Below are positions 54,644 to 64,000 of a stretch of 64,000 nucleotides of DNA, piece after piece (position 1 is the first letter of the stretch; each line of letters starts with the position of its first letter). The notes under the pieces are model-generated. The model saw only the letters and a list, made by a program, of their open reading frames with translations. It made no database searches and was not told where the DNA came from. The translations under genes and the position numbers were made by a program. The DNA is from Porphyra umbilicalis (Eukaryota > Rhodophyta > Bangiophyceae > Bangiales > Bangiaceae): assembly GCA_002049455.2 (NCBI GenBank), contig KV918959.1, forward strand, positions 80,282-144,281, written 5' to 3'.

Positions 54644-56338
54644 ATGGACCCCCCCCCACCTGACCCTACGAGCGACCCCCCCCCCGCTGATACCCCCCCC
54701 CATGCGGCCGCTCTGCTATCCGGCCTCGCCGGCAAGACTGCCGCCATTGGCATCATTGGCCTCGGCTACGTCGGTCTGCCATTGGCCGTGACCGTCCACG
54801 CCGCGGGCCTCCCCGTCCTGGCCTATGACGCGGACGCGTCCAAAATCGAGGCGCTGGCCGCCGGCCGCTCCTACATCCGCCACATCCCCTCCGAGACGGT
54901 GGCGGCGCTTGCGGCGTCCCCCCGCTTCACGCCGACGGCCACGCTCGGCGACCTGTCGGCCGCGGCGGTGGTCGTGCTGTGCCTCCCCACCCCCGTTGGC
55001 GGCCACAATGAGCCCGACATGTCGTACGTGGTCGGCGCGGCGAGGGCGCTGCGGGGGGTGTTGGCCGACGGCGCGCTGGTGGTGCTGGAAAGCACCACCT
55101 ACCCGGGTGCGACGGACGAGGAGCTGGCGGCCATCCTCACGGGCGACCGGGGGGGGGGGGGCGCTCCGGCGGGCCCCGCCGACGCCGCGGCGGTGGGGGC
55201 GACCGAGCGGCGGCGCAGCCTCTCCCCCGGTGGTGCGGGGGGGGTGGCCGCAACGCCCGGGCCGCCGGGCCTCCTCGGCGGGGGGGTCACCCCCGTGCCG
55301 GCGGCCGCCGGCGTGGCGCACCCCGCGGCGGTGGCGGCGGCGGTGTTGGGGGCTCCGGCGGGGGCCCTCCCGTCTGCCGGCGCTCCACCAGCAGTGGACC
55401 ACGCGGCGGCGGCGGGCGCGTCGCGTGGGGCGGCCAATGGGGCCCCCCCCGCGGCGCGCCCCCGGTTGGTGCTCGGGTCGACCCTCTTTTTGGCCTACTC
55501 CCCCGAGCGGGAGGATCCCGGCAACGCCACTCACACCAACGCGTCGGTGCCCAAGCTCGTTGGCGGCGTTGACGCCGTGTCGGGCGACCTGGCCGTTGCG
55601 TTTTACGCCGCCGCCGGCTTTGCGTCGCCCGTCCGTGTCTCCTCCGCGCGCGTCGCCGAGTGTGCCAAGCTTGTGGAGAACATTTTCCGCGCGGTCAACA
55701 TTGCGCTCGTCAACGAGCTCAAGCTCGTCTTTACGCGCCTCGGCGTGGACGTGTGGGAGGTGCTCGGTGCGGCTGAGACCAAACCCTTTGGCTACATGCG
55801 CTTCGACCCGGGGCCGGGCATTGGCGGTCACTGCATCCCTGTCGACCCGTGGTACTTGGCGTGGAAGGCACGGGAGGTGGGCGGCGGGTGCGCGTTTATC
55901 GAGTTGGCGGCGGCAACCAACGCGGCCATGCCGGGCGCCGTCGTCGGCGCCGTCTCGACCGCCCTCAACGGGCGGAGGCGGGCGGTCAATGGCAGCGTCG
56001 TGCTGCTCGTCGGCGTCGCGTACAAGGCGGGCGTGGATGACGTGCGGGAGGCGCCCGCGCTGGTCATTTGGGAGCAGCTGGCCGCGCTCGGCGCGACCGT
56101 GCGCTACCACGACCCGTACGTGCCGGTCATGCCGCGCACCCGCCGACGGCCGGCCTTGGCGGGCGTCGCGTCCGTGCCGTGGACGGCCGAGGCGCTGGTG
56201 GGCGTCGACGCGGTGGTGGTCGTCACCCACCACAAGTGCTTGGCGCCGTGGGCGGCGCTCGACGGTTACACGGGACCCGTCATTGACACGCGCAATTGTG
56301 TACCTGGGGGGATGGGGCTTGATATCGTGCGGGCGTGA
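54644..56338 (+). CDS. WbpA-type UDP-N-acetyl-hexosamine 6-dehydrogenase
   Basis: Oxidises C6 of a UDP-N-acetylhexosamine to the uronic acid using NAD in two steps; probably cytosolic and feeding polysaccharide synthesis. The 564-residue frame from ATG (context GCCATCATGG) to TGA is unbroken and has no intron. Rossmann motif GLGYVG at 39-44; CLPTPVGGHNEPDMSYV and VLESTTYPGATDEEL; then FLAYSPEREDPGN, FRAVNIALVNELKLV, KPFGYMRFDPGPGIGGHCIP with catalytic Cys397, and VGVAYKAGVDDVREAPALV. The HxEPD, SPERxDPGN and GHCIPxDP set marks the bacterial WbpA/WecC-like branch; plant/animal UDP-glucose dehydrogenases differ. About 105 residues of Gly/Ala/Pro-rich sequence (about 168-272) are inserted between TTYPG and SPERED; the insert starts at a G12 run. 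It converges with the kinase gene 280 bases away. The bacterial-type sequence suggests transfer or plastid/endosymbiont origin. Confidence 0.9.
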   Translation: MDPPPPDPTSDPPPADTPPHAAALLSGLAGKTAAIGIIGLGYVGLPLAVTVHAAGLPVLAYDADASKIEALAAGRSYIRHIPSETVAALAASPRFTPTATLGDLSAAAVVVLCLPTPVGGHNEPDMSYVVGAARALRGVLADGALVVLESTTYPGATDEELAAILTGDRGGGGAPAGPADAAAVGATERRRSLSPGGAGGVAATPGPPGLLGGGVTPVPAAAGVAHPAAVAAAVLGAPAGALPSAGAPPAVDHAAAAGASRGAANGAPPAARPRLVLGSTLFLAYSPEREDPGNATHTNASVPKLVGGVDAVSGDLAVAFYAAAGFASPVRVSSARVAECAKLVENIFRAVNIALVNELKLVFTRLGVDVWEVLGAAETKPFGYMRFDPGPGIGGHCIPVDPWYLAWKAREVGGGCAFIELAAATNAAMPGAVVGAVSTALNGRRRAVNGSVVLLVGVAYKAGVDDVREAPALVIWEQLAALGATVRYHDPYVPVMPRTRRRPALAGVASVPWTAEALVGVDAVVVVTHHKCLAPWAALDGYTGPVIDTRNCVPGGMGLDIVRA

Positions 56339-56618
56339 AGGGGCAGCAACGGCAGTGGATGGGCATTTGGATGCGGCTCGCGCGGACAAACACGGACGAA
56401 GCCAGCCTGCCAATGCGTCAAGTGTTCCACCCGCGTCGGCGTGCTGTGTCAGCCAACGGTGTTTGTTCTGGGGATACCGCACCGGCACCTAACAGCAGGC
56501 ACATGGTGCGACATCACCGCACACCGGAGGACGAGGAGATAGACAGAGGTACCTTTCATCTGAGGCCAGCAGAATCTGCACCAGCCGAACAATTTCCTCC
56601 CACCCGCGCGCCCTAACA

Positions 56619-59600
56619 TCAAGCCACCGCCGTGCCGCGCGCCCTCCGCCCGCTGCTACTCCCTCCCGCACTCCCGCCGCCCCGCCGGCCCGTCTCGCGG
56701 TTCATCTCAAGGAAGAGGTCGTACACGCGCGCTGCAAAGGCGTCCACGGCCTCGTCGGGCACGTTGGATCGGTCCCGCTTCCCCCGGCGGATGACGACCT
56801 TTGACTGGCCCTCCGCGTACGTGGCCGAGATGCTGAGCGTCACAGACGCTTGGGCAATGTGCACAGCGCACTTGACCTTGTTCTCCGATCGGTTGACCAA
56901 GACCGGGTAGCCCATCCGCTGCGACAGCACGCGGGCGACCTGCAAGAGGGACTGCTCGGCGGTCGCGGGCCAGCGGAATTGGGTCACTCCTCCGCCCCCA
57001 GTCGAAAGGCCGAGGATGTTGAGGAGCCCACGGCGGCCGCGCGTCGAGTCGTCGGCAGGGGACTCGGGGGCGCGAACCTGGGTGCGCCGGACGTTCCGGC
57101 GACCGCTCGAAGGCGGTTCGACGAGGGGCGGCGACGTGGTCCCACGCGGCGGCGGGAAACTCTGGTCCGCATGAGGCCGGGACGGGTCAGCGACGCGGCG
57201 TTCACCACGGCGCAGGCGTTCCCGATCCCGCTCCCGCTCCCGCTGCCGCGCGCTCGCGTCCGCGCTCCGTTCCCGCCGGGTGTCACGGCGCGGCTCGCGT
57301 CCGTCTTGGGAGCGGCCCGTCTTGGACGCCCGACCATCGCTGCTGCCGCCCGCACTGTTGCGGGTGCGCAGCGTGTCGCGGGGGGACATGGGTGTTCCCG
57401 ACGAGTGCGGATCTTTCAACCCCGACTCGAGTGACGTGCCCGCCGTGTAAGCATCACTCTCGACGTCGCTACTGCCCATGCGTAGCAGCGGTAGTTGTGG
57501 GGCGGACCCAGTGCGCAGGGACGAGGCGCTATTGCTGGCGTGCACCATCTGCGAGTCGCCCAAGCCGCGCCCCGAGTTCGTACGAGAGGTAGAATCTCCA
57601 TTGTCGTCCATGTCGTCAAACAGCTCAAGGCCGTCAGTCTGCACCAGTTCCACATCCTCTTCCTCCCCGTCCGACTGCTCCAAGCCGGGGCGGTTCGTCA
57701 CAGCTGCACGGTACGCACCGTCAGGCGCATCCGCTGATTCCCCCTTTGCCGGCTCCACCGACACGGACACGTCGTTGAGATGGTGCACCAACAGCCGTGC
57801 ATCCTTGCTGATGCCCCGCACCATGTTCAGCGACGGGGAGGAGATGAGGGGCAGGGCCGGCGGCTTCACCGTCTTCCGGACCGACGACGAAGGGCGCTCG
57901 CGCTTGGACGCGACGCCGGTTGCAGAAGCGCCACGGGGGAGACCATTGATCACGGGGGCCGTGACGGCAGCGCCAGCGACGGCGGCAGCGGCAGGGGCAG
58001 GGGCGGGGGCAGGGGCGGGGGCAGCGGCAGCGGCAGCGGCAGCGACAGGGGCAGCGGCAGCGGCAGCGACAGGGGCAGCGACAGGGGCAGCGGCGGCGGG
58101 AGCGGCGGCGGGAGCGGCGGCGGCAGCGGCAGCGGCAGCGGTGGCGGCAGCGGCAGGGGCGGGGGCAGCGGCAGGGGCAGCGGCAGCGGCAGGGGCAGCG
58201 GCCGGGGCCGGGGCCGGGGCCGGGGCAAGGTTGTCCCCATCGTCCTCGCTGGATAAGCCGTCCGACGGCGGCGCGGCAGACGAAGACACAGAGCCATTGG
58301 ACGTCCCGGGCCCTGGCGTAGGTGGCGACGACGTGCGTTGACGCCGCCGAGTGCGCTTCGCGACGACCGCCGGCTTGTAGTCGACTTCAAACCAGGGGTG
58401 CGTACGGACCTCGTTAAACGTGATCCGCTCCTTTGGGTTCTTGGTCAGCAGCCGGCGAATCAGGTCGTCGGCGCCGGCAGGAAAGCCTGGAGGGAACCGC
58501 ACCGGCATTTCGGAAATGGCCTGGTAGAGCAGCTTGGTGTCGGGGTTGTGGAAGGGCAGCCGTCCCGCCAGCATTGCGTAAAGGATGACACCACACGACC
58601 ACACGTCAACGGCGAAGCCGTTGTAGCCCTTTTGCGTGGAGGCCGCTACAAGGATCTCGGGAGCGCAGTAGTTGGGGCTGCCACATTGGGTGTGCAGCAA
58701 CAGGTCCCCAGAGGTAGCACCGCACAGCGCCGACAGGCCAAAATCAGCAATCTTGATGCACCCCGTGTCCGCATCGAGCAACACGTTCTCAGGCTGCGGC
58801 AGAGTAAAGAACAGGGAGAAAAGCCAAAAGAAGAGCCCGCAGAAAACAAAAGAGCATACAGAGCAACTAGGACACCGTGGCGGAGGAGCACAAGCAGCAC
58901 GTCAGAATCGGAGCAACACTCAGGGACGAGGAGATATCCAACAGATGCAATCGCGCACGAGAACTCCACCCAGAACGTACCTTGAGGTCCCTGTGACAGA
59001 CGTCCATCGAGTGGCAGTACGACACACCGTCGACCAGCTGCTGGAAGTGCCTCCTACCCTCAGCTTCACTGAGGGCGCCCTCCCGCACAATCTTGTGGAA
59101 CAGTTCCCCGCCCCGCACCAGGTCCATGACCAGGTACAACTTGGACGACGAGTTGAGCACCGCGTGCAGACGGATGACGTACGGGTGTCGGAGAGTCTTC
59201 ATGATGGCAATTTCCCTCCGCACGTGGAGAGTCATAGCCGAGGCGTGGATCTTGGACTTATCCATGACCTTGATGGCACACTCCTCGCCCGACGTCTCGT
59301 GGACGGCGAGCTTCACCCTGCGCTCACAGACGCACAGTACGTAAATACACGAACACGAAAGCCAGATGACACGCATCGACCATTGACATCAACGCATGGT
59401 GAAAAGCAAACGAGCAACCAAGACAACTAGTCAGTTGGGTGTCCTCGGAGACGTACAAGACACACTAGGCAATCGACCCCACGGCATACAGCAGCCGGCC
59501 GCCAGCCCGCGGCTACCAGCGAAAACAAACTGCGCGCTCCTCTCGCCACACACCGAACCGCACAACCAGCCACACCACGAGCACCCACTGGGCTGCCTCC

Positions 59601-59743
59601 CATACCCCCCCATAAACCACACGCAGTCGCAGGAACTCGCTACACCTCCACCACGGCCACACGTACTTTGCAAAGGAGCCCTGCCCAAGCGTATCGAAGA
59701 GTAGGTACTCGCCCACACGGGACGCCATGTCGGCTCGTGACAT
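56619..59743 (-). CDS. SNF1/AMPK-related Ser/Thr kinase (SnRK/CIPK-like)
   Basis: Three exons: 59743-59667, 59317-58981 and 58793-56619, joined by GT-AG introns of 349 and 187 bases. They give 862 residues in frame, ending in TGA. The kinase domain starts near residue 13: G-loop GQGSFAKV (20-27), ATP Lys K42 (CAIKV), HRDLKPEN (134-141; exon 2 ends at K138), DFG at 155-157, and activation loop HTQCGSPNYCAPE with T173, equivalent to the AMPK Thr172 site. The T-x-CGSPNY-x-APE pattern points to the SNF1/AMPK/CIPK group. A disordered middle holds an Ala/Pro hexamer-repeat tract and Arg/Ser-rich parts. The last ~100 structured residues (about 740-834; VTQFRWPATAEQSLLQVARV and on) resemble a KA1/PPI-type C-terminal domain. 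No NAF motif was identified, so SnRK3/CIPK versus SNF1 is unresolved. An alternative start is the ATG at 59728. Confidence 0.9.
57968..58225. repeat. GGCAGC-type hexamer tract inside the kinase gene
   Basis: About 260 bases of GGCAGC/GGCAGG/GGGGCA variants encoding the Ala/Pro tract of the kinase. Because the units are hexamers, length changes preserve the frame; likely polymorphic in length. Confidence 0.85.
58794..58980 (-). other. Kinase intron 2
   Basis: On the minus strand GTACGTTCTGGG...GCCGCAG. It separates CHRDLK from PENVLL, in phase 0, and contains in-frame stops. Confidence 0.85.
59318..59666 (-). other. Kinase intron 1
   Basis: On the minus strand GTACGTGTGGCC...GAGCGCAG. It splits the Lys codon of GQGSFAK-V, so removal restores the glycine-rich loop exactly. 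Confidence 0.85.
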
Positions 59744-61213
59744 CGTGCGGGCCTCCCAGACGCGGGAGCACCGCTGCGACACCACCGGCACCGCCGGTCG
59801 GGCAACTGGCCAACTCCTCCCTCCCGCAGTTCAACGGCGGAGACCAACAAGGAGCAGCAACCGCCGCCGCAGAAGGCCGCAAGTAAGGGCCCCACTCTTC
59901 CCACGCCTCAAGACTGCACGCCCCCCCACACACACGCGTGTCGCGTTACAAGCAGGCCCGCGGACCGGCGGTACAGACGCGGGACACCACGCCGGGGCGC
60001 ACCCACATCAGCGGGCCCGCCCGCCCCTGACGGGCAGTGGCGCACGCGTCCGCAGCGGGCGGTGGCACCCGACCGCACTGGCAGGGAGGCGCGTCGGGGG
60101 CAGACGCCTCTGGGCACCAGTTGCCGTGGGGGACACACACGCACGGGCACACGGAGTCGGCGGGCGTGGTGGCTGGCCACCTTCCTCGGCGCCCCCTGCT
60201 GGCCGTCCCCTCGCAGCGCCGAGGCGTGGCGGCGAGGCGGCGTCACGCCCTCGCTGCCAGACCGACAGCGGCCCCCGCTGTTGACGCGCCGCTGCCAACC
60301 AAGGTGCTTGGCAAGATGCGCCGCAACAGGGTGTCCTGTGGCACACTGGCGGAACACTGGCACGCATGGGGTTGGACAACGACGAATAACGTTTCCTGTA
60401 CATCCCTGGGGAGCTACTTGACCGGATAAAGCCTGAATGAAGGCCTCGCACCATCTTGACTGAAAAGCGACCAGTAAGGGCAGGTGGCACCCAGGGGCAC
60501 CTTGGAACAATGCGGCTGCCACGGACCACACAACTGTGGCGGCATACAGTACAGTGAAGGTCACGGAGCGTCATCCGAGGCACGGCAGGGAGTCAAGTGC
60601 TACTGTATTCACACCCACGGGCGCTGCCGAGCAATACGGTGTGATACAAATGCCCAAAAACTAGCCGTGTCAGAAGCGCACACGGAGAGGAGGAAAAAGT
60701 GGGGGGCAAAGTGGATGCCCAGCGCGTCCGCCGGCAAGGCGGCACTATACGCAGCGCGGTGCGTACCCGGGGCAAACATGGTCTCTGTCATAGGGACATG
60801 GTGCAGACCATGGACGTCCAACGGAGCGTCATCACGCTTGTCATTGTGGCAGCTGTCTGGGGTATGGCAACACGGGAAGCCTCACCAACGCTGAGGCCGT
60901 GCGTGTACAAGGAAGGAGGGCCCCGCTCCCACCCCAGCGCGCTGCTGGTCCAATGGCAGCCGTCAAGAGGACACGTACCCCGAGGCTGTGCCTGATAGCA
61001 GTCGCGGCAGCGACGAGGCCACGTCCGTTGCCTGAACCCTCATCTCAGACAGACCAGCTACAGCCGTGGTGCCCATCGCTGCGGAGCGCCCTCGCGGCCC
61101 GCATCAGGGGGTGTGACACACACCCCTAGCGACGGGGGCGGCCGTCGCCTGACAAGGCAACCACGACAGCACCGCCCGTCACCCACGGCAGGGGCGCGCT
61201 CGTCGTCCCCAAC
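59744..61213. other. Intergenic, no gene supported
   Basis: Between the start of the kinase and the end of the palmitoyltransferase, both on the minus strand. Overlapping Arg/Pro/Thr-rich frames on both strands have no domain or splice-consistent structure. Confidence 0.4.
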
Positions 61214-62638
61214 TCACGGCACCGGTAACCACCACAGTGCGTGCGGAGCTGGTGGCCCCGTGCCAGCACTCCCGGAGCCGCGTGGCAGGGCAGCCGCCGG
61301 CCCGCGACCCTGCTCTGCGGCGTTTCGCCCCCCCCCCCCCCCCACGCCGAGGGCTTTACCCCTTGCGCGATCGGCGCCCGACCGCCCAGGGCCGCCACCC
61401 CCCCGACCCCCCCCCCCCGACCGGGGCTCCATAATCGGCAGCGGCCACAGCCAGAGCGTCGGCCCCATGACGTGCCGCCAGTTGGCGGCGAGCCCCCGAT
61501 TGTAGCTCGGCGCCACAAAGTGGGCGGTCGTATCGTCACACCGGTGTGCCTCGACGGTGGTGCGGTTGCGGCTGATGCAGGCAACGTTCCAGCCGAGCAG
61601 CAGCGCCGCGCCGAGGCCGGCGGTCAGCGCAACCACCACGGCGGCGGGGGTGAGGATGGCCACCGCCACGGTGGCTCGGGAGGAGAGGGCGACCGCGCCG
61701 GCGGCGGGGGGGGCGACCGCCGCCGCCCCGGGCGACGCACGGTGCAGGTGGACGAGGAAGCGGGCGGTGAGGGCGAGCGCGTAAAAGCACGCAAAGGTGG
61801 TGTACAAGAGGAAGAGGAAGAAGAGCTTGTGGTTGCGCATGCCGACACAACCCCCAATCCAGATGCAGTGGTGGTCAAAGCGCAAAACTAGGGGGAGAGG
61901 AATGCACAAAAGAGAGGCGTCGAGAGCGGACCGAGACCGTCGCACAATGGGCGGGACACGGAAGGCAACAAGCAGGGCGCCACCCAAACCACAACAATGC
62001 GAAACGTAGCGACACACCAACAGCGAGAGACACGCGTGAGTCACCTCCCACGACTACGCTTCCCCGCGTCCCCGGTCACCCGCGCTCCCAAGGATCCTCC
62101 GCGGCGCCGGTCCACCCCCCCCCCCCTCAACGTACTGCACCGACGACACGTGCGGCAGTGATGCACCCGTGGCGGCTTGGGCGCGTCCCCACACAACGCA
62201 CACACCTTCCACCCGTCCGGGCGCCCCCCCCCTTGGCGCCGTCCCCCCCCCCCCCCCCGCTCTCCACGTCAAAGTCCCCCCCGGTGCCGTCGCCGGCGCC
62301 GTCGCTGCCCCCCCCCCCCCCCCCGCCGCCGACGCGGGCGGCACAATCAAGTCGGGGCGGTCGGCCGCCCACTGGGCGGCCCCCCCCGGGTCGCTCCGCC
62401 ACGCGGCCGCGTACGACCAGGCGAGCAGCGCCACGGCAGCGGAAAAGACGGCGCCGTGCACGCGGTTGACCGCCGCCGCGTCTGGCAGCGGGTCAATGGT
62501 CAGGAGCACGAGCGTGACGGCCGCGGGGAGGGCGACGAGGCAGGTGACGAGGGCCGCAAAGGCGACCGCCTCGGAGCGGGGGACGCCCGAGGGGGACGCC
62601 GCCGTGTGGGGGGCCGGCGACGTTGCGCCGCTGCCCAT
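61214..62638 (-). CDS. DHHC-type protein S-palmitoyltransferase
   Basis: Transfers palmitate to protein Cys at a membrane. ATG at 62638; TM1 (VAFAALVTCLVALPAAVTLV) and TM2 (VHGAVFSAAVALLAWSYAAA) are followed by the DPG motif (RSDPGG). The Cys-rich domain VCALCGDAPKPPRVHHCRTC lies before a donor, TGCA|GTACGT. Exon 2 begins at 61887 after CTAG and completes [20 protein letters not shown]. TM3 and TM4 follow, then the TTVE motif (RTTVEAH) and a PaCCT-like NRGLAANWRHVMGP. The intron is 61888-62135. The frame between the ATG and the Cys domain is off by the amount two missing bases would give. Two long C runs (62243-62258, 62308-62324) lie there, so homopolymer undercalling is the simplest explanation. 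The C-terminal frame after IMEPRSGGGG crosses more C runs and its end is uncertain. Confidence 0.85.
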
Positions 62639-63167
62639 GGTGGGGGGGGGGGGGAAGGGGGGGAAGGGGGGGACGGCCGCGCCGCGTACCGTCGAGGAGC
62701 GGAGCGGAAGAGGAAGAGCCGACCTGCAGCAAAAAAGGGGAGGATGGCAGAGCGCCGCAAACCCAAAAGGTTGGAAGCGGAACGAGGCGAAGAAAATGAG
62801 AATGGAGGGAAGAAAACCCCCCCAAAAAAAATAAGGGGCCCCACAGGGGGGCGGCGCTAAAACCCCCAACTCTCCGTCACCGCCGCCGCCGCTGCCACCG
62901 CCACGACCGCCGCCGCCGCCGCCGCGGTGCCACAGACCGGGCGACCGACGGCCCGCTGGGCCCGCGCCCCCGCCGTCCACGTCACGCCGTGACGGCCGAC
63001 GGGGCGCCGCCGCCGGCGGTGCGCCGCCGCCACACGGGCCGACGCGGCGCGGCGGCGGCGCCGGTGGCGGCGCGCGCGTCAGCGGCGGCGCGGGCGCCCG
63101 CCGCCCGCGTCGGTGTGGCCGCCGCCGCCGCCGTCGGCGCCGCCGCCGCCGCGGTCGGCCGCCCCCA

Positions 63168-63250
63168 CGGCGCGGGCGGCGCGGTCGGCCGCCCCCACGG
63201 CGCGGGCGGCGCGGGCGGCGCGGGCGGCGCGGGCGGCGCGGGCGGGGCGG
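63168..63250 (+). repeat. GCGGGCGGC-type minisatellite
   Basis: A 27-28-base unit (GGCGCGGTCGGCCGCCCCCA plus CGGCGCGG) occurs twice, then collapses into four to five copies of a 9-base unit GCGGGCGGC. Confidence 0.75.
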
Positions 63251-63454
63251 CCCCGCGGGCGCGGGCGTGACGCGGCCGCGCACCGCGGGTCGCGACGGCC
63301 GTCGCGCGCCGTACGGCGCGCACGGCGGGGTGTGTGTGCCGCAACGGGGCTTACAGCGGTGGGGGGGCCGACCCGCGGGGGCGGGCGGGCGGGCCCCGGG
63401 TTTGGAATTTGGGGGCGCGCGCCGCGCAGAACGTGTCGGTGGGGGGGGGGGGGG

Positions 63455-63545
63455 GGTGCCAGGTGGGGGCGGCGCCCGCCCCCCCAGGCGCCAGGTGGGG
63501 GCGGCGCCCGCCCCCCACGCGCCGAGCGGGGGCGGCGGCCGCCCC
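63455..63545 (+). repeat. Tandem repeat of about 35-36 bp
   Basis: Three units of AGGTGGGGGCGGCGCCCGCC type, each an internal near-palindrome (GGGGGCGGCGCCCGCCCCC), separated by ACGCGCC-like spacers. Confidence 0.7.
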
Positions 63546-64000
63546 CCCACGCGGCGCCGGCGGCGCCGCGGACGCGCGCGGGCCGCGGCGCGGCGCCACG
63601 CGCTCGTGGGGGCGGCAAGTGCGTCGCTGCGCGGCGCGACCACGGACGGAGCGGGGGCGGTGGCGGAGCGCCCGCGTCGGGCGATGCGGGCAGCGGCGCG
63701 CGTGGACGAGCAGCGGCGGCACCGCCCCGGCAGGGGGGGGTCGGGTCGGCCGTCCCACCGCGGCGACCGCGTCGGCGCACGAGCCGTCGTGGCGCCCACC
63801 GACGCGCGTCGGTCGGGTCGTGCGCGGCGAGACGGACGACGCGCGAGTAAACGCGTCGAGGGCGGTGTGCGTGGCGGCGTGCACACCCGCAGCCGCGTGT
63901 GGTCGACGCGCGGGGTCGTCGGTGGCCGCCCCGACGGCGCGCCATGGTCCCCCGCGTCCGCGGCGCGACCGTGCAGCGCGCGCGGCGGCGTGCCCGCGGG

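Larger units (their letters stand above)
62639..64000. other. Extremely GC-rich flank with minisatellites
   Basis: Open frames on both strands are due to composition (almost no A/T). No domain recognised. It includes the two minisatellites listed below and may contain the 5' leader of the palmitoyltransferase. Confidence 0.35.

Noticed and set aside
62054-63945. Long minus-strand frame as one 610-residue protein
   Set aside because: Only the part after the ATG at 62638 has membrane helices and the DPG motif; upstream residues are compositional Arg/Pro.
1-64000. tRNA, rRNA, CRISPR array or retroelement reverse transcriptase
   Set aside because: No tRNA-like B box with matching arms, no rRNA-like conserved stretch, no regular spacer-repeat array and no YxDD-type reverse transcriptase motif in any frame I read.

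Overview
The window is nuclear DNA of a GC-rich eukaryote. Five protein genes carry clear GT-AG introns or eukaryote-only domain sets: a BET bromodomain protein, an IGHMBP2/SMUBP-2-type helicase, a WDTC1/ASG2-type WD40-TPR protein, an SNF1/AMPK-related kinase and a DHHC palmitoyltransferase. A sixth gene is a WbpA-type (bacterial-looking) UDP-N-acetylhexosamine dehydrogenase. The extreme GC of the right third, the few short introns, the low-complexity Gly/Ala/Ser inserts and the transposon types would fit a bangiophyte red alga such as Porphyra/Pyropia. That assignment is an inference from composition and gene style; nothing in the sequence proves it.

Layout. 1-4.5 kb: one host gene (BET protein, + strand). 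About 4.7-43.2 kb: an island of mobile and orphan DNA with visibly lower GC. It holds a Helitron Rep-helicase (7.1-10.8 kb), an unknown 730-codon gene (16.3-18.5 kb), a possible secreted Cys-rich protein (21.4-22.3 kb), an unknown gene (22.5-23.7 kb), a Tnp2/Plavaka-like transposase whose two halves lie on opposite strands (24.4-28.1 kb), another unknown gene (30.1-31.5 kb), a KDZ-superfamily transposase (34.7-38.6 kb), a 405-bp MITE (41.3-41.7 kb) and many tandem and dispersed repeats. Two ~190-bp copies of one repeat lie in inverted orientation at 4898-5090 and 43045-43235, close to the two edges of this island. 43.3-64 kb: very GC-rich host DNA with helicase (+), WD40-TPR (+) and dehydrogenase (+), then kinase (-) and palmitoyltransferase (-).

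Two kinds of damage need separate readings. In the island, the Helitron, KDZ and unknown 16-kb frames stay open over kilobases and are cut only by TAG/TAA codons, which is what C-to-T change at Gln codons (or G-to-A at Trp codons) would give. In the GC-rich genes, the frame changes only at long G or C runs and almost always in the same sense (one base too few, modulo 3). That looks like systematic homopolymer undercalling in the assembly, so these genes are probably intact in the organism.

The host genes show no operon-like logic; they look like independent housekeeping and signalling genes: chromatin reading, helicase, a likely CUL4-DDB1 substrate receptor, nucleotide-sugar oxidation, energy/stress kinase and protein S-acylation. 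The most unusual items are the split and inverted transposase, the inverted repeats bracketing the island, three separate tandem arrays with ~195-205 bp periods, and a hairpin-bearing repeat family seen at four places.
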